A stretch of DNA of 64,000 nucleotides from CAYFZO01 sp964347615 (GTDB taxonomy: Bacteria; Pseudomonadota; Gammaproteobacteria; Poriferisulfidales; Oxydemutatoraceae): the NCBI GenBank assembly GCA_964347615.1, contig CAYFZO010000001.1, positions 62,001 to 126,000 of the forward strand, written 5' to 3'. Within the stretch, counting starts at the first letter, position 1; every line of letters begins with the position of its first letter. This document shows positions 37,141 to 46,310 of this stretch, piece after piece. Below the pieces are notes generated by a model, which saw nothing but the letters and a program-made list of their open reading frames with translations, was not told the origin of the DNA and ran no database searches. A program made the translations under genes and the position numbers.

Positions 37141-38757
37141 TCATTTCACGCCGCCTGCAACGTCACCTGCAACGTCACTGATTGGGGGCGGCGTGGTGAA
37201 ACTGTGATAGGGCGGCGGCGACGGCAGGGTCCACTCGAGTCCTCGGGCGCCGTCCCAGACCTGTGCGGTGGCTTTTTCCTTGCCGCGGATCGTCGCAATC
37301 ACGAGATACAGAAACAGCAATTGTGCGAAACCGAAACCGAAAGCACCGATGCTTGCCAGCATGTTGTAGTCGGTAAATTGCATGTTGTAGTCCGGAATGC
37401 GCCTCGGCATGCCCGCAAGCCCGACAAAGTGCATCGGGAAGAAAGTCAGGTTCACGAAAATCGTCGAAAGCCAAAAGTGCCATTTGCCGAGCGTTTCGTT
37501 GTACATGTTGCCGGTCCATTTCGGCAACCAATAGTACACGGCGGCGATGATTGCAAAGATCGAACCCGGCACCAGCACGTAGTGGAAATGCGCAACGATA
37601 AAGTAAGTATCGTGATACTGATAATCAGCCGGCGTAATCGCCATCATCAAGCCCGAAAAACCGCCTATCGTGAACAGCACGATGAACGCAATCGCGAACA
37701 GCATCGGGGTCTCGAACGTCAGCGAACCACGCCACATCGTCGCCACCCAATTGAACACTTTCACTCCGGTCGGCACCGCGATCAGCATGGTTGAAAACAT
37801 GAAAAACAGCTGACCGGCCAGCGGCATGCCGACGGTGAACATGTGATGCGCCCACACGATGATCGAAAGAAAAGCGATAGAGGCCGTCGCGTAGACCATC
37901 GAGCTGTAGCCGAACAGCGGCTTCCGGGAAAACGTCGGGAGGATGCTCGAGATGACGCCGAACGACGGGAGGATCAGAATGTAGACCTCCGGATGGCCGA
38001 AAAACCAGAAGATGTGCTGAAACATCACCGGGTCGCCCCCGCCTGCCGCGTTGAAAAAGCTGGTGCCGAAGAATTTGTCGGTCAACAGCATCGTCACACC
38101 GCCCGCAAGAACCGGCATCGCCATGATCAGCAGGTAGGCGGTAATCAACCAGGTCCACACGAACAAGGGCATTTTCATCAGGGTCATTCCCGGTGCGCGC
38201 ATGTTGAGTATGGTCGCAATGATGTTGATGGCGCCGAGAATCGAAGACAAGCCCATGAAGTGAATCGAGAAAACGACGAACGGCAACGCCTCGCCGGTCT
38301 GCAGGGTCAGCGGCGGATACAGCGTCCAGCCGCCGGCGGGGCCGCCGCCGTCCATGAACAACGTCGAAAGCAGCATGGTGAACGCGAACGGCAGAATCCA
38401 GAAGCTCCAGTTGTTAAGCCTCGGCAACGCCATGTCGGTACCGCCGATCATCATCGGAATCAACCAATTGGCAAGACCGGTGAACGCCGGCATCACGACG
38501 CCGAAAATCATGACCAGCGCGTGCATGGTCGTCATCGAGTTGAAAAACTGCGGATCCACGAACTGCATGCCCGGTTCGAACAATTCGGTGCGGATAATCA
38601 GCGCCATCGCGCCGCCGATGAAGAACATGATCATCGCAAACCACAGGTACAACGTGCCGATGTCCTTGTGGTTGGTGGTGAAAAGCCAACGCTTGACGCC
38701 GCTGGGGTGTTCTTCGTGGTGCTCCTGGTGGGTCTCGTCGGTTATGACTGCGCTCAT
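37141..38757 (-). CDS. coxA: Cytochrome c oxidase subunit I (A-type heme-copper oxidase)
   Basis: Catalytic subunit (538 aa, twelve helices) holding heme a and the heme a3/CuB centre. Ligand regions are visible: TTMHALVMIFG (heme a His), FWFFGHPEVYILILP (CuB His, Tyr cross-link and the A-type Glu), VWAHHMFTVGM (CuB His pair) and VAHFHYVLVPG (both hemes). D- and K-channel residues appear normal for the aa3 type. Start at MSAVITDETHQEHH, overlapping the coxB stop (ATGA). The extreme C-terminus has a duplicated DVAGDVAGG. Confidence 0.97.
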   Translation of the reverse strand: MSAVITDETHQEHHEEHPSGVKRWLFTTNHKDIGTLYLWFAMIMFFIGGAMALIIRTELFEPGMQFVDPQFFNSMTTMHALVMIFGVVMPAFTGLANWLIPMMIGGTDMALPRLNNWSFWILPFAFTMLLSTLFMDGGGPAGGWTLYPPLTLQTGEALPFVVFSIHFMGLSSILGAINIIATILNMRAPGMTLMKMPLFVWTWLITAYLLIMAMPVLAGGVTMLLTDKFFGTSFFNAAGGGDPVMFQHIFWFFGHPEVYILILPSFGVISSILPTFSRKPLFGYSSMVYATASIAFLSIIVWAHHMFTVGMPLAGQLFFMFSTMLIAVPTGVKVFNWVATMWRGSLTFETPMLFAIAFIVLFTIGGFSGLMMAITPADYQYHDTYFIVAHFHYVLVPGSIFAIIAAVYYWLPKWTGNMYNETLGKWHFWLSTIFVNLTFFPMHFVGLAGMPRRIPDYNMQFTDYNMLASIGAFGFGFAQLLFLYLVIATIRGKEKATAQVWDGARGLEWTLPSPPPYHSFTTPPPISDVAGDVAGGVK

Positions 38758-39593
38758 TGTTTTTCTCCTGAGGTTGACGCCTGACGCTGACGGGTGACGA
38801 TCGCAAGGGGCTGCGACTTCATGTCCGCGACCCACTGATCATATTCCGCCGGTTCAACCGCGCGGACGACGACCGGCATGAACGCGTGGCCGCGACCGCA
38901 CAATTCCGCACATTGCCCGCGATAAACTCCGGGTTCGTCAATCCGGGTCCAGATTTCATTGATGAAGCCGGGGATAGCGTCCTTTTTCACCGCAAGCTCC
39001 GGCACCCACCACGCGTGAAGCACGTCGTTCGAAGTCAGCAGGAAGCGGACCTTCTTGCCGACGGGCAACACCATCTCGTTGTCCACCTCGAGGAGGTAGT
39101 TCTCGTCCTTCTCCATGAGGTTGTAAATCTCTTCACGCGGCGTCGCAAGCGCGCTGTAGAAACGGATCCCCTCGTTCAGGTATTCGTACTCCCACAACCA
39201 CTGATAACCGGTGATTTTCACCGTCATGTCGGCGTCCCCGGTGTTCTCCAGCTTAATCAAGGTTTTCGCCGCGGGCACCGCCATCGCAATCAATATCAGC
39301 AACGGCGCCAGCGTCCAAGCGAATTCCACGGTCGAGCTTTCATGGAATTGCTTGGCCTCGTATCCCTTGGATTTTCGGTGCACGACGATCGAATAAGCCA
39401 TCGCGCCGAACACGACGACGCCGATTACCACGCAGATCCAATAGATCAGCATGTGCAAATCAAAGATGTCGCGGCTGATCTCGGTTACGCCGACCGGCAA
39501 GTTGTACGGCTGGATCTCGGCACCCGCCGAACCGGAAAACAATGCCAAGCTTATGCCACCCGCCACAGACGATATGAAACCGGGTTTTCGCAT
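38754..39593 (-). CDS. coxB: Cytochrome c oxidase subunit II
   Basis: 279 residues: a signal peptide, two transmembrane helices and a periplasmic cupredoxin domain carrying CuA. CuA ligands are in DVLHAWWVPELAVK and QCAELCGRGHAFM. The aromatic electron-entry patch is GYQWLWEYEY. No fused cytochrome c domain, so a separate cytochrome c must donate electrons. First gene of the oxidase operon. Bases 39594-39716 upstream show no clear promoter to me. Confidence 0.97.
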   Translation of the reverse strand: MRKPGFISSVAGGISLALFSGSAGAEIQPYNLPVGVTEISRDIFDLHMLIYWICVVIGVVVFGAMAYSIVVHRKSKGYEAKQFHESSTVEFAWTLAPLLILIAMAVPAAKTLIKLENTGDADMTVKITGYQWLWEYEYLNEGIRFYSALATPREEIYNLMEKDENYLLEVDNEMVLPVGKKVRFLLTSNDVLHAWWVPELAVKKDAIPGFINEIWTRIDEPGVYRGQCAELCGRGHAFMPVVVRAVEPAEYDQWVADMKSQPLAIVTRQRQASTSGEKQ

Positions 39594-39716
39594 GCGCCGA
39601 TTCTAGCACACCGAGCCGCTTGGATTCGCCGGTGACCGCGACCGACCCCGGTCGATGCCGGCGGCGACGTGACGTACTCAAGCCCGCAGCTTCCGGCGCG
39701 ACGTGAGCTTGAGATT

Positions 39717-40532
39717 TCAAGCGGTTATCCGTTCCGCGGCGGGCGCCGCGCCGGCGTGCGCCGAGACCAGGGTGACCACGTAGCTGGCGGGAATCCGCCG
39801 CGACCAAGCGTGGCGGGCGCGATAGCGGGCTTTCATCGCCTTGAACCGCGACGGTGCGGTCAAGCCGGCACCGCGGTCGCGGCGGAGGTTACGTACTCCG
39901 GTGTATTTGAGGTTCTCGAGCAAAGCGTCCACGTCGTCGTAAAACACGACTTCGGTCTGAGTCCGGCACGATGAGACGGCCATCCCCGCTTCTTCAAGCA
40001 TGCGTCGCAACCGGCTCGGCGGAGGAAATTCGAGCGTGTGGTCATGATCGTCGACCCCACGCCAGCTGTCTTGCAACTCGCGCAAAGTACCCTCGGTGTA
40101 GACCGCCGCCAGCAACACCGCCCCTTGCTTCAGCACCCGCCGGAATTCACCCAACGCAGCCTTGACTTCGCCGCTCCAATGCAGCACCGAGCTCGTGAAC
40201 GCCAAATCGAAAACAGCCGAAGCGAACGGCAACGCCTCCACGTCCCCGCAGACGCATTCGGCCCGACGGAATCCGCGCCGCGTGAGCTTCAGCATCTCCT
40301 GCGCAAAATCAAGGGCGGCGACGCGCGCGCCGGGGAAAGCCCGGATCAAGGCTCCGGTGCCGAAACCGCTGCCCGACCCGGCGTCGAGTATCCACCCCGG
40401 TTGCAACGGCGGTCGGACCGCGCAAGCGATCAACCGATTCGCCACCGCGCGCTGCAACCTTGCGTCGGCGTCGTAGCGTCGCGCCGCCCGGTTAAACGAA
40501 CGGCGCAACTCGACCTTGTCAATCCAACTCAT
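39717..40532 (-). CDS. bioC: Malonyl-ACP O-methyltransferase BioC
   Basis: Starts biotin synthesis by methylating malonyl-ACP. 271 residues with the BioC N-terminus (KVELRRSFNRAARRYDADAR), SAM motif ILDAGSGSGFGTGAL, VAALDFAQEML and the FTSSVLHWSGE strand. It overlaps bioH by 14 bases in the same operon, where bioH would remove the methyl group later in the pathway. Confidence 0.93.
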   Translation of the reverse strand: MSWIDKVELRRSFNRAARRYDADARLQRAVANRLIACAVRPPLQPGWILDAGSGSGFGTGALIRAFPGARVAALDFAQEMLKLTRRGFRRAECVCGDVEALPFASAVFDLAFTSSVLHWSGEVKAALGEFRRVLKQGAVLLAAVYTEGTLRELQDSWRGVDDHDHTLEFPPPSRLRRMLEEAGMAVSSCRTQTEVVFYDDVDALLENLKYTGVRNLRRDRGAGLTAPSRFKAMKARYRARHAWSRRIPASYVVTLVSAHAGAAPAAERITA

Positions 40533-41283
40533 CGATAAACCCGCCGAGTGTGGCTGCGAATTCCGGAGGATGCGACAGAAACGGGGCGTGCCCCGCGCCG
40601 GCGACGGTGACGCAACGTCCCCGCGGCGCGAGACGGCTGCTTTGCTCGAGGTTTGCGGGCTTGATGATCAGATCCTTTTCGCCGGCGATGAACAACGCGG
40701 GTTTATCGAAACCCCGCATCGCGTTCCGGGCGTCCGCGGTTCTCACAAGCTCCAAACCGGCCTTGAGCTCCTCCTTGTCCCACGGCATCGCGGCGAGCGA
40801 ATTCATCAACGTGCGCACGTCCATCCGGCGCTCGCTGCCGAACAGCTGCCACTTGATGAGCAGACGCAAAACCCGCTCGGGGAAAACGGCAAACAAGCGC
40901 AGCGTGGTTTCGAACAACGCGCGGTTGGCGCCGTACGGCCAGTCCGCGGACGCGACGCAGCGTGAACCCATGCCGACGCTGACCACGGAACGAACGCGTT
41001 CGGGCGCCGCCTGCGCCGCGAGCTGAGCGAGCAAGCCGCCGAGCGACCAGCCGACCCAGACCGCGTTATCGGGCGCGAGCCGAAGCAGGCCCGAAACCAA
41101 CCGCTGCGGGTGACCGAACGAATACGACGAGTCCAGGCTGCCGCCGTGCCCCGGAAGGTCAACCATGGTCAAGCGGCAACGGTCCTTGAACCGCGCGACA
41201 ATCCCGTCCCAGCAACGGAGGTTCATCAACCAACCGTGAATCAAGAACAGGTCGGGACCCTGCCCGGTTTGTTCAACGTGCAT
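40519..41283 (-). CDS. bioH: Pimeloyl-ACP methyl ester carboxylesterase BioH
   Basis: Alpha/beta hydrolase of 254 residues: oxyanion-hole segment LFLIHGWLMNLRCWD, nucleophile elbow VGWSLGGLLAQL, acid in AGEKDLIIKP and catalytic histidine in GAGHAPFLSHP. Located directly before bioC, which makes BioH rather than a general hydrolase the best call. The ATG at 41283 (MHVEQTGQG) is preferred over upstream in-frame codons. Bases 41284-41383 contain the divergent plsY promoter area. Confidence 0.92.
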   Translation of the reverse strand: MHVEQTGQGPDLFLIHGWLMNLRCWDGIVARFKDRCRLTMVDLPGHGGSLDSSYSFGHPQRLVSGLLRLAPDNAVWVGWSLGGLLAQLAAQAAPERVRSVVSVGMGSRCVASADWPYGANRALFETTLRLFAVFPERVLRLLIKWQLFGSERRMDVRTLMNSLAAMPWDKEELKAGLELVRTADARNAMRGFDKPALFIAGEKDLIIKPANLEQSSRLAPRGRCVTVAGAGHAPFLSHPPEFAATLGGFIDELD

Positions 41284-41383
41284 CGGCGAATCCCGCAAAC
41301 TTCCCACTGCCCCGCCCGACGTCGGTTGCGGCAATACAATCGAACCGAGCGGGCCGTATGAACCCCAGTATAATTGATACACC

Positions 41384-41971
41384 ATGCCCCACTTCTCCGA
41401 CCTCGTCGCCGTCGGCGGCGGCTATCTCGCGGGCTCGGTGTCGTTTGCCGTTGTCGTTTGCCGTACGCTGAACCTGCCCGACCCGCGCAACCGCGGGTCG
41501 GGCAACCCCGGTGCAACCAACGTCGCACGCTTGGCGGGCAAGCTGCCCGCCGCGTTAACCTTATGCGGCGACGTCGCAAAAACGGTGGTGCCGATGCTGC
41601 TTGTGCGCGCCTTGGGCTACCCGGAAACGACGGTTGCGCTGGTCGGCTTGGCTGCGTTCATCGGCCACGTCTATCCGCTGTATCACCGCTTCAGGGGAGG
41701 CAAGGGAGTCGCGCCCTTTCTCGGGGTCCTGACGGTCCTGCAGTGGCAGATGGCGCTGATTTGGCTCGCGCTCTGGCTCGCCGTGTTCTTGCCCTTCCGC
41801 TACGTATCGGCCGCGAGCATGACCGCTTCCTTGGCGATACCTTTTTACGCTTGGGGGACGGCGCAACCGCGATGGCTGATACTGCTGGTCTCGGCGGCCG
41901 CGTTGCTGATCCTGATCAGGCACGCCGACAACGTCCGCAACCTGCTCAATCACCCCGAACGGGAGAAATAA
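41384..41971 (+). CDS. plsY: Glycerol-3-phosphate acyltransferase PlsY
   Basis: Integral membrane enzyme (195 aa, about five helices) that acylates glycerol 3-phosphate with acyl-phosphate. Three motif loops are present: GYLAGSVSFA, GSGNPGATNVAR, and HVYPLYHRFRGGKGVAPFLG. It converges with tsaD, with 12 bases between stops. The two genes are common neighbours. Confidence 0.95.
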   Translation: MPHFSDLVAVGGGYLAGSVSFAVVVCRTLNLPDPRNRGSGNPGATNVARLAGKLPAALTLCGDVAKTVVPMLLVRALGYPETTVALVGLAAFIGHVYPLYHRFRGGKGVAPFLGVLTVLQWQMALIWLALWLAVFLPFRYVSAASMTASLAIPFYAWGTAQPRWLILLVSAAALLILIRHADNVRNLLNHPEREK

Positions 41972-41983
41972 CTCGCCCAGCCT

Positions 41984-42997
41984 CTACCGGGAGACGGCTT
42001 CCAAGCTCTCGAGGTTCCAGCGGGGACGCACTTGCGGCCAGGGAGTGCTTTCCTCTCCGGCTTGCAGCCGCAGTAACCCCGCGTAAGCAATCATCACGCC
42101 GTTGTCGGTGCACAACGTCGGGCGGGGGAAAAACACGCGGGCGGCGGCGCGACGCGCAAGCAAGTCCAGCCTCTCGCGCAAGCGGCGGTTCGCGCTGACG
42201 CCGCCGGCGACCACCAGCCGATCGCAACGGGTCTGCTCCAACGCGCGCCGGCACTTGACCGCAAGCACCTCGGTCACGGCTTCCTCGAACGCACGCGCCA
42301 CGTCGGCTTTGGTCGGTTCGTCCCCCGGGGCGTCGCGTAACACGTTGCGCACGTGCGTCTTGAGACCGCTGAAACTGAAATCGAGCCCCGGCTTGCGCAT
42401 CATCGGCCGCGGGAAGCTGAAACGCTCCGGGTTGCCCGCCCGCGCAAGTTTTTCGACTTCCGGCCCGCCCGGATAGCTCAGGCCAAGCAGTTTCGCGGTC
42501 TTGTCAAACGCTTCGCCGACCGCGTCATCGAGCGTGTCGCCGAGAATCTCGTAATCACCGAGTTGTTTGACCAAAACCAATTGCGTGTGTCCGCCCGACA
42601 CCAGCAACGCGACGAAAGGCGGCTCGGGCGAAGGCTCGTCGAGCAGCGGCGCGAGCAAGTGCGCCTCGAGATGGTGGATGCCGACCGCGGGCAGACCGCA
42701 AGCCCAAGCAAGAGCGTGCCCGAACGCGGCGCCGGTCAACAAAGCGCCGACCAAGCCCGGCCCCGCGGTGTAGGCAACGGCGTCCACTTGTTCCAGGCCG
42801 CCCTCGCCCAGGGTCTCCTCGATCAAGGGCAACAGGCGCCTGACGTGGTCCCGCGAAGCCAGCTCGGGAACGACGCCACCGTAGGGGGCGTGTATCTCGG
42901 CTTGGCTGAACAAGGCCTGCGCGACAACGCCGCGTTGCGAATCAACCAGCCCGACGCCGGTTTCGTCGCAGGACGTTTCTATGCCGAGAACGTGCAC
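41984..42997 (-). CDS. tsaD: tRNA N6-threonylcarbamoyladenosine synthase subunit TsaD
   Basis: Transfers threonylcarbamoyl to A37 of ANN-decoding tRNAs. 337 residues with GIETSCDETGVGL, the metal histidines in HHLEAHLLAPL, LLVSGGHTQLVLV, and ASKC/ASKH-fold motifs DFSFSGLKTH and VAGGVSANRRLRE. Complete. rpsU, a frequent neighbour, is not here. Confidence 0.97.
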   Translation of the reverse strand: MHVLGIETSCDETGVGLVDSQRGVVAQALFSQAEIHAPYGGVVPELASRDHVRRLLPLIEETLGEGGLEQVDAVAYTAGPGLVGALLTGAAFGHALAWACGLPAVGIHHLEAHLLAPLLDEPSPEPPFVALLVSGGHTQLVLVKQLGDYEILGDTLDDAVGEAFDKTAKLLGLSYPGGPEVEKLARAGNPERFSFPRPMMRKPGLDFSFSGLKTHVRNVLRDAPGDEPTKADVARAFEEAVTEVLAVKCRRALEQTRCDRLVVAGGVSANRRLRERLDLLARRAAARVFFPRPTLCTDNGVMIAYAGLLRLQAGEESTPWPQVRPRWNLESLEAVSR

Positions 42998-43021
42998 GGG
43001 TCTATGTTTCGCGTCGTCCCA

Positions 43022-43582
43022 TCAGTACAGCGAACGTAGGATAACCAGCACAAGGTAAAGCACCAGCAGCAAAGCCAAGGGGCTGAGATCCACGACCCCG
43101 ACGGACGGCACGATCCGCCGCAACGGCACGAGCACCGGGGCGGTCAAGCTGTAGAGCAAGGATATCAACGGATGGCTGAACGCCTGCACGCCGCTCATGA
43201 ACCAGCTGCTGACCGCGAGAATAATCACCGAGAAGATATAGATGTAAATCAGCGTCTCGCCGAGCTGGATCAAGCCGACCAGAAGCAACGGGGTTAAAGA
43301 CCACAGCTTGCCCTGAATAAGCCCGATCAAAACAAGGGCTAGCACTTTCAATCCGTAAGCGAGGAGCCAACACGCGAGGTCCGCCCGCCCGACGGGCGGA
43401 ATGAACTTGCGCAAGGCGGCGACCGGAGGCTGAGTCAGCTTGACCACGACCTGCGACAACGGATTGTAAAAATCGGCCTGTACCAGCATCAACAGGAAAC
43501 GCAGCAGGAACGTGAGCGCGTACAAGGACAACAGAGTGTCGGTCAGGAACAGCAAAACGTTCTGAAAAACGCCGGGTTCCAT
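43022..43582 (-). CDS. YggT family membrane protein
   Basis: 186 residues with two YggT repeats, each of two helices ending in a conserved basic-proline motif: YNPLSQVVVKLTQPPVAALRKFIP and SHPLISLLYSLTAPVLVPLRRIVP (shown as halves of the two repeats). Function is not well defined. It follows proC with a one-base overlap, the standard arrangement. Confidence 0.9.
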   Translation of the reverse strand: MEPGVFQNVLLFLTDTLLSLYALTFLLRFLLMLVQADFYNPLSQVVVKLTQPPVAALRKFIPPVGRADLACWLLAYGLKVLALVLIGLIQGKLWSLTPLLLVGLIQLGETLIYIYIFSVIILAVSSWFMSGVQAFSHPLISLLYSLTAPVLVPLRRIVPSVGVVDLSPLALLLVLYLVLVILRSLY

Positions 43583-44415
43583 CAGTCACCGCCGGAATCC
43601 TGGTCGAGTCGGCGCGAAATCTCGCGGCTGCGCCGTGCCGCCGAAGCAAGCGCCCGTTCGAACATTTCGTCTATGCCGCTTCGTTCGAGCGACTCGACCG
43701 CGCGTTCGGTGGTGCCGCCTTTGGAAGTAACCCGTTCCCGCAAAGCTTTGAGGTCGCCCGCGCGGTGTGCGAGCGTCGAGGCGCCGAGCGCAGTCTGGAC
43801 GACGAACTTCCGCGCCGAGGCGGCGTCAATTCCCAACGCAACCGCCCCTTGCACAAGCGCTTCCATGACGCGGAAAAAATACGCGGGCCCGCTCCCTGAA
43901 AGCGCCGTGACCGCGTCCATCAACGTTTCATCCTCGATCCACGCGACGTCGCCGACGGCCGAAAAGATGCTCTCGGCGAGCTCGCGGTGGGTCCGGGAAA
44001 CGTCGGCGCCGGCGTACAGAACGCTCATGCCGAGACCGACTGCAACCGGCGTGTTGGGCATGCAACGAACCAAAGGCGGCGGGTTGCACGTCCATTTCGC
44101 AAGCGTCGCGCAACCGACGCCCGCGGCCACCGAAACGAGCAAGCCGGAACGCGCTTGCAGGACGGAACCGATCTCCTTGCACACGCCGTGCATATCGCCG
44201 GGTTTCACGCACGCGACCAACACCTCACAGCCCGCCGCAGCCTCTTGGTTCGAGGCGTGAATCGCAACCCCCGGGTACCTGCTTGCCAACGATTCGGCTT
44301 TTGTCGCGTCGCTGTCGGTAACCGCCAGCGCGGAGGCGTCGAAACCACGCTCTATCAGCCCCTGAACGAGACTCGCGGCGAGATTGCCGGCGCCGATGAA
44401 TGAGATATTGGCCAT
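43582..44415 (-). CDS. proC: Pyrroline-5-carboxylate reductase
   Basis: Last step of proline synthesis. 277 residues with the Rossmann motif FIGAGNLAASLVQGL, VRCMPNTPVAVGLGMS, and the C-terminal dimer domain ALSGSGPAYFFRVMEAL and VTSKGGTTERAVESL. A TATAAT on the minus strand (plus 44435-44440), 20 bases before the start, may be its -10 box. Confidence 0.96.
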   Translation of the reverse strand: MANISFIGAGNLAASLVQGLIERGFDASALAVTDSDATKAESLASRYPGVAIHASNQEAAAGCEVLVACVKPGDMHGVCKEIGSVLQARSGLLVSVAAGVGCATLAKWTCNPPPLVRCMPNTPVAVGLGMSVLYAGADVSRTHRELAESIFSAVGDVAWIEDETLMDAVTALSGSGPAYFFRVMEALVQGAVALGIDAASARKFVVQTALGASTLAHRAGDLKALRERVTSKGGTTERAVESLERSGIDEMFERALASAARRSREISRRLDQDSGGD

Positions 44416-44502
44416 GGTGCGGTTACGGCGTGAAATTATACTTTAGGCGGACGTTTGCTCGGGTCCGAACGGGCGCCGCGGCGGACTCGCGAACCAACGC
44501 GG

Positions 44503-45012
44503 TCAATTCACCGCGCGCGCGGCCTTGAAGATAACGCCGCAAAGCAAAGTGAGGAAAATAAACAGGATCAGGGTCTGTTGCGCGATGCTCAAGCCGAGAA
44601 AAGTCCACGCAATCTCGGCGCATTCTCCGGAAGAGTTGAGGACAATGGAAAGAGTTTCCGACAAAGGAAACGCTTCGAGCATGTAATCCAGGTCGGGAGT
44701 GCAATCAGGGACTTCGCCGGGCGGCAGGCTTTGCAGGTAAACGTGGCGTCCCGCCAGCGCGACTCCGATTGCACCGAACGCGATATTGACCCCCGCGTAA
44801 ATCCGCTGTCCGACGTGCGCGGGGTTGTGCACAAAAGCGAGCAGAAAGATCAGCGCCATCAAAGCAATCACGACGCGGTCGAGTATGCACAGGGGGCAAG
44901 GCGCAAGACCCAGACGTCCTTCCATGAAGAAAACCGCCACGAGCAACGCGCCGACGCATAGAACGAAGCCGCCGGCGTGCAGGCTGCGGGGCGGCGGTAA
45001 GGTCGGCATCAT
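44503..45012 (-). CDS. dsbB: Disulfide bond formation protein DsbB
   Basis: Inner-membrane enzyme that reoxidises DsbA with quinone. 169 residues and four helices. The first redox pair is CPLCILDR; the second lies in the loop PDCTPDLDYMLEAFPLSE and SGECAEIAWTFLG. The start is one of two adjacent ATGs (45012, 45009). It lies 17 bases after the nucleotide-sugar dehydrogenase gene. Confidence 0.93.
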   Translation of the reverse strand: MMPTLPPPRSLHAGGFVLCVGALLVAVFFMEGRLGLAPCPLCILDRVVIALMALIFLLAFVHNPAHVGQRIYAGVNIAFGAIGVALAGRHVYLQSLPPGEVPDCTPDLDYMLEAFPLSETLSIVLNSSGECAEIAWTFLGLSIAQQTLILFIFLTLLCGVIFKAARAVN

Positions 45013-45029
45013 CAAAGGCGCCGCAGCGC

Positions 45030-45875
45030 CTACTTCCAGTCTATATTCGACCTGACGCGCAGATTGTATTCCCAAGCTTCTTCAAGCAAGCTCATCTGGC
45101 AGCCTTGTCGCCGCGCGTCCCGCATAATCGCGTTGACGTCTTTCGGCAGGCATTTTCCGCCCCAGCCCCGGTCGCCGTCGTATCCCGGAACGTCGCGGTG
45201 ACTGTTGCCCATCCTGACGTCGTAATGAAACAGCTCGGACAGCTCCGGCCAAGCGGTACCGGACCCGCTTTCCCGGAACAAATCGTAAAACTGGTTGAGA
45301 AAGCTTACCTTTACCGCGAGATAGGAGTTGATCATGTATTTGACGAACGCCGCGCCGATCGCGTCGCAATAACCGACCTTGCAAGGTACGCAAGTACTGT
45401 ACCGTTCAAACAGCTTCTGTACCGCGCGGGCGTGTTCCGGTTCGCCGCCGATAATCCTGAAAGAGGGACTGAGAAAGTCACGCTGAGCGTTCCTTTCGGT
45501 CAGGAACTCCGGAAGCATGACCAAGTTAAGTTGCGGGCAACGCTCCAAGTATTCACCGATTTTCGACGGCAGCGTCGTACTGGTGATGACCAGTATCTTG
45601 TTTTCATCCGCGAGCGGGGAGACCGCCGCCACCACCTGGTCAACGTTGGACGAATCGAAAGGACCGCCTTGCTGCCCCTGGTCGAATTTCTGCGGCGTCG
45701 GCACCGAAACAAAGGTAAAGTCGCTTGCCCGCCAGACTTCCTCGACGGAACGCTTGAAACGCTGCGACTGTTGCGGGGAATACAGCGGGTCGAAAACGTG
45801 CAGGGAGGCTTTGCTCTCAAACCCCTTGCAGATTGCCTTGCCGACGGTGCCGTAACCGACGATGCCGATATTCAT
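45030..45875 (-). CDS. Short UDP-glucose/GDP-mannose dehydrogenase family protein
   Basis: 281 residues with the N-terminal NAD domain (MNIGIVGYGTVGKAICKG), the central helix (AFVKYMINSYLAVKVSFLNQ) and the catalytic cysteine motif GWGGKCLPKDVNAI. The usual C-terminal UDP-sugar-binding Rossmann domain of 390-450-residue members is absent, and the frame ends cleanly soon after the active site. Short versions of this kind exist in some bacteria and viruses, so it may be functional. Substrate cannot be named. It could feed the nearby glycosyltransferases. Confidence 0.8.
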   Translation of the reverse strand: MNIGIVGYGTVGKAICKGFESKASLHVFDPLYSPQQSQRFKRSVEEVWRASDFTFVSVPTPQKFDQGQQGGPFDSSNVDQVVAAVSPLADENKILVITSTTLPSKIGEYLERCPQLNLVMLPEFLTERNAQRDFLSPSFRIIGGEPEHARAVQKLFERYSTCVPCKVGYCDAIGAAFVKYMINSYLAVKVSFLNQFYDLFRESGSGTAWPELSELFHYDVRMGNSHRDVPGYDGDRGWGGKCLPKDVNAIMRDARRQGCQMSLLEEAWEYNLRVRSNIDWK

Positions 45876-45890
45876 GAGCGACTGTTCCTA

Positions 45891-46020
45891 GGGAGCTATA
45901 TACGAAAGTTGACGTCGATTTTCCGTATCGGTTTGACGCTTCATAAGCCGACCAACGGCCGCTTCCGCGCCCAGAAGACCCGTTCCCGGAGACCGACCCG
46001 CCACGTGCGGGCGAGTGCCG
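45891..46020 (-). mobile_element. tnpB 3'-end/right-end remnant
   Basis: On the minus strand the family C-terminal frame reads GRWSAYEASNRY. The right end follows with GTCAACTTTCGTATATA and finishes in CCC at 45891. The sequence is close to the copies at 27886 and 11863 but has lost the TnpB stop. It stands back to back with the copy ending at 46090. Confidence 0.7.
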
Positions 46021-46090
46021 TCAATCTACCTCATCTTGAGGCGAGAGGCAAACACGGTCGGTCTTGCCAACTTATGTATACGAGTCCCCT
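46021..46090 (+). mobile_element. Second tnpB 3'-end/right-end remnant, opposite orientation
   Basis: Plus strand: ASAVNLPHLEARG (compare TnpB DxNAAxNI) followed by a right end TTGCCAACTTATGTATACG ending in CCC at 46090. Together with the copy at 45891 it makes a roughly 200-base unit with right ends facing out on both sides. Confidence 0.5.
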
Positions 46091-46310
46091 ATTTCACACA
46101 AGCGCGGCGGCGGCGGTCCTCGACGCGTCCGACGGCAAAACAAGATTTGTGCTCCCCCCCGCTTGCTTGACCCGTTCGCTTGACCGCTTGAAACGGCGGA
46201 CACGGCGACAAAACGCGCGACGGCGACGAGGTGGTTTTCACGGAGGGGAACGCTCCAGGGCGGCTCCCGTGGAACCGCGGCTTGCCCGGGGGCGTCATCC
46301 GCCGCCGCGG
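46091..46310. other. Gap downstream of nrdB
   Basis: 220 GC-rich bases after the nrdB stop (on the minus strand). I see no gene. A possible weak hairpin near the nrdB end (GGGCGGCTCCCGTGGAACC region, about 46257-46275) has no T-run. Otherwise empty. Confidence 0.3.
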
